A DNA stretch of 6,460 nucleotides from JBFGWM01 sp041588495 (GTDB lineage Bacteria; Pseudomonadota; Gammaproteobacteria; Pseudomonadales; JBFGWM01), in the NCBI GenBank assembly GCA_041588495.1, contig JBFGWM010000162.1:1-6460 (forward strand), read 5' to 3'. The notes beneath the pieces are model-generated. The model was not told the origin of the DNA. It saw only the letters and a list, made by a program, of their open reading frames with translations, and searched no databases. The translations under genes were made by a program, and so were the position numbers. This document shows, one piece after another, positions 5,861 through 6,460 of the stretch (position 1 is its first letter; every line of letters begins with the position of its first letter).

Positions 5861-6460
5861 TCAACCCTGCAGTGCGACGCAGTTGACCGCCCGCAGGCCA
5901 CCTTTCTCCGGCGCCCAGTGGTTCTGGCTCATCCAGCGGTCGCCGCCGAGCACATTGGGAAAGTACTCGATTTCCCCTTTCAGGTCCTTGCGGAAGCTGC
6001 GTGCGCGAATCTGCACGCCCTCGTGGACATGGGAATCGACCGGCGCCAGTTCGCCGCTGCCGAAACTGCGCAGGTAGGAGCTTTCCACGTGGATATCACA
6101 CTGCACGTTGCGGGACAGCGCATTGCGCACCACCAGTTGGTAATCGAGGCGGGTCTTGCCGCCGGCGGATGGTTCCTTCCGGCCCGGGATGAAGTCGATG
6201 ATGATGCGTTGCAGATCGGCGGGCGCGAGGCCGGTGCCGGGCGTGCCGAGGCTGGCGACCTCGACCGGCGCAGGAGTCTCAACTTCGGCCTCTTCCGGTT
6301 CAGGCTCCACGACGGGCTCGGGCTTGGGAAGCGGCGGCAGGCTTGCCGACTCGATGGACTTGACCTTGTAGGAGGAGATGGCGGGAGACGTGTCCGACTC
6401 GACCACCGGCGGCAGTACGGTGTCGGGAATCAGGTCGACATCGGCCTGCGCGGTCAGGGC
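5861..6460 (-). CDS. Probable exported protein with a Pro/Glu-rich linker, partial at its N-terminus
   Basis: The stop is at 5861-5863. The frame is open to the window edge, so the start lies beyond 6460 and 199 residues are visible. The first visible residues, ALTAQADVDLIPDTVLPP, look like the end of a signal peptide with cleavage after an A-x-A site, which would send the protein to the periplasm or outside. A spacer rich in Pro, Glu and Val follows (about 41-68, with PKPEP and EPEPEE), of the kind that crosses the periplasm in TonB-like proteins. A compact domain then runs from about 82 to 199, starting LQRIIIDFIPGRK and including YQLVVRNALSRNVQCDI, EIEYFPNVLGGDRW and NHWAPEKGGLRAVNC. Its two cysteines (visible residues 121 and 194) could form a disulfide. 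A GTG at 6404-6406 could be mistaken for the start, but it would discard the signal-like segment. I do not recognise the family. Confidence 0.75.
   Translation of the reverse strand, partial: ALTAQADVDLIPDTVLPPVVESDTSPAISSYKVKSIESASLPPLPKPEPVVEPEPEEAEVETPAPVEVASLGTPGTGLAPADLQRIIIDFIPGRKEPSAGGKTRLDYQLVVRNALSRNVQCDIHVESSYLRSFGSGELAPVDSHVHEGVQIRARSFRKDLKGEIEYFPNVLGGDRWMSQNHWAPEKGGLRAVNCVALQG

Overview
The window is GC-rich, densely coding chromosomal DNA with no sign of mobile elements, RNA genes or CRISPR arrays. Its gene content (MiaB, a DUF1820-type protein, an NrtR/NadM/NadV cluster) suggests a gammaproteobacterium, perhaps from a Chromatiales/Ectothiorhodospiraceae-like lineage. That placement is an inference from gene content and base composition, not a match I could run.

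Layout, left to right. (1) Positions 1-33, minus strand: possibly the first codons of the gene downstream of miaB, often phoH/ybeZ. (2) 113-1468, minus: miaB, a tRNA methylthiotransferase, complete. (3) A divergent promoter region at about 1469-1607, followed by 1608-1931, plus: a small DUF1820-type protein. (4) 1928-2644, minus: nrtR, a Nudix-related transcriptional repressor that meets the previous gene tail to tail in a shared CTAG. (5) A control region at 2645-2745 with a strong 23-bp imperfect palindrome between nrtR and nadM. (6) 2746-3819, plus: nadM, a two-domain NMN adenylyltransferase/ADP-ribose pyrophosphatase. (7) 3911-5293, plus: nadV, nicotinamide phosphoribosyltransferase. (8) 5314-5835 and 5861-6460, minus: two uncharacterised genes in probable operon arrangement. 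The second probably encodes an exported protein and runs off the right edge.

The centrepiece is a compact, self-regulated nicotinamide salvage unit. NadV makes NMN from nicotinamide and PRPP, and the N-terminal domain of NadM adenylates NMN to NAD, so nicotinamide returns to NAD in two steps without deamidation. The C-terminal Nudix domain of NadM should hydrolyse ADP-ribose, which is known in the NrtR family as the ligand that releases the repressor from DNA. The operon therefore encodes both the pathway and an enzyme that clears its own inducer. This architecture is known for NrtR regulons. What looks less explored here is at the RNA level. Both nadM and nadV have a Shine-Dalgarno sequence built into a small perfect stem-loop that ends 0-2 bases before the ATG, and a third, larger hairpin lies between the two genes. 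Every gap between genes in the window is shorter than 300 bases.
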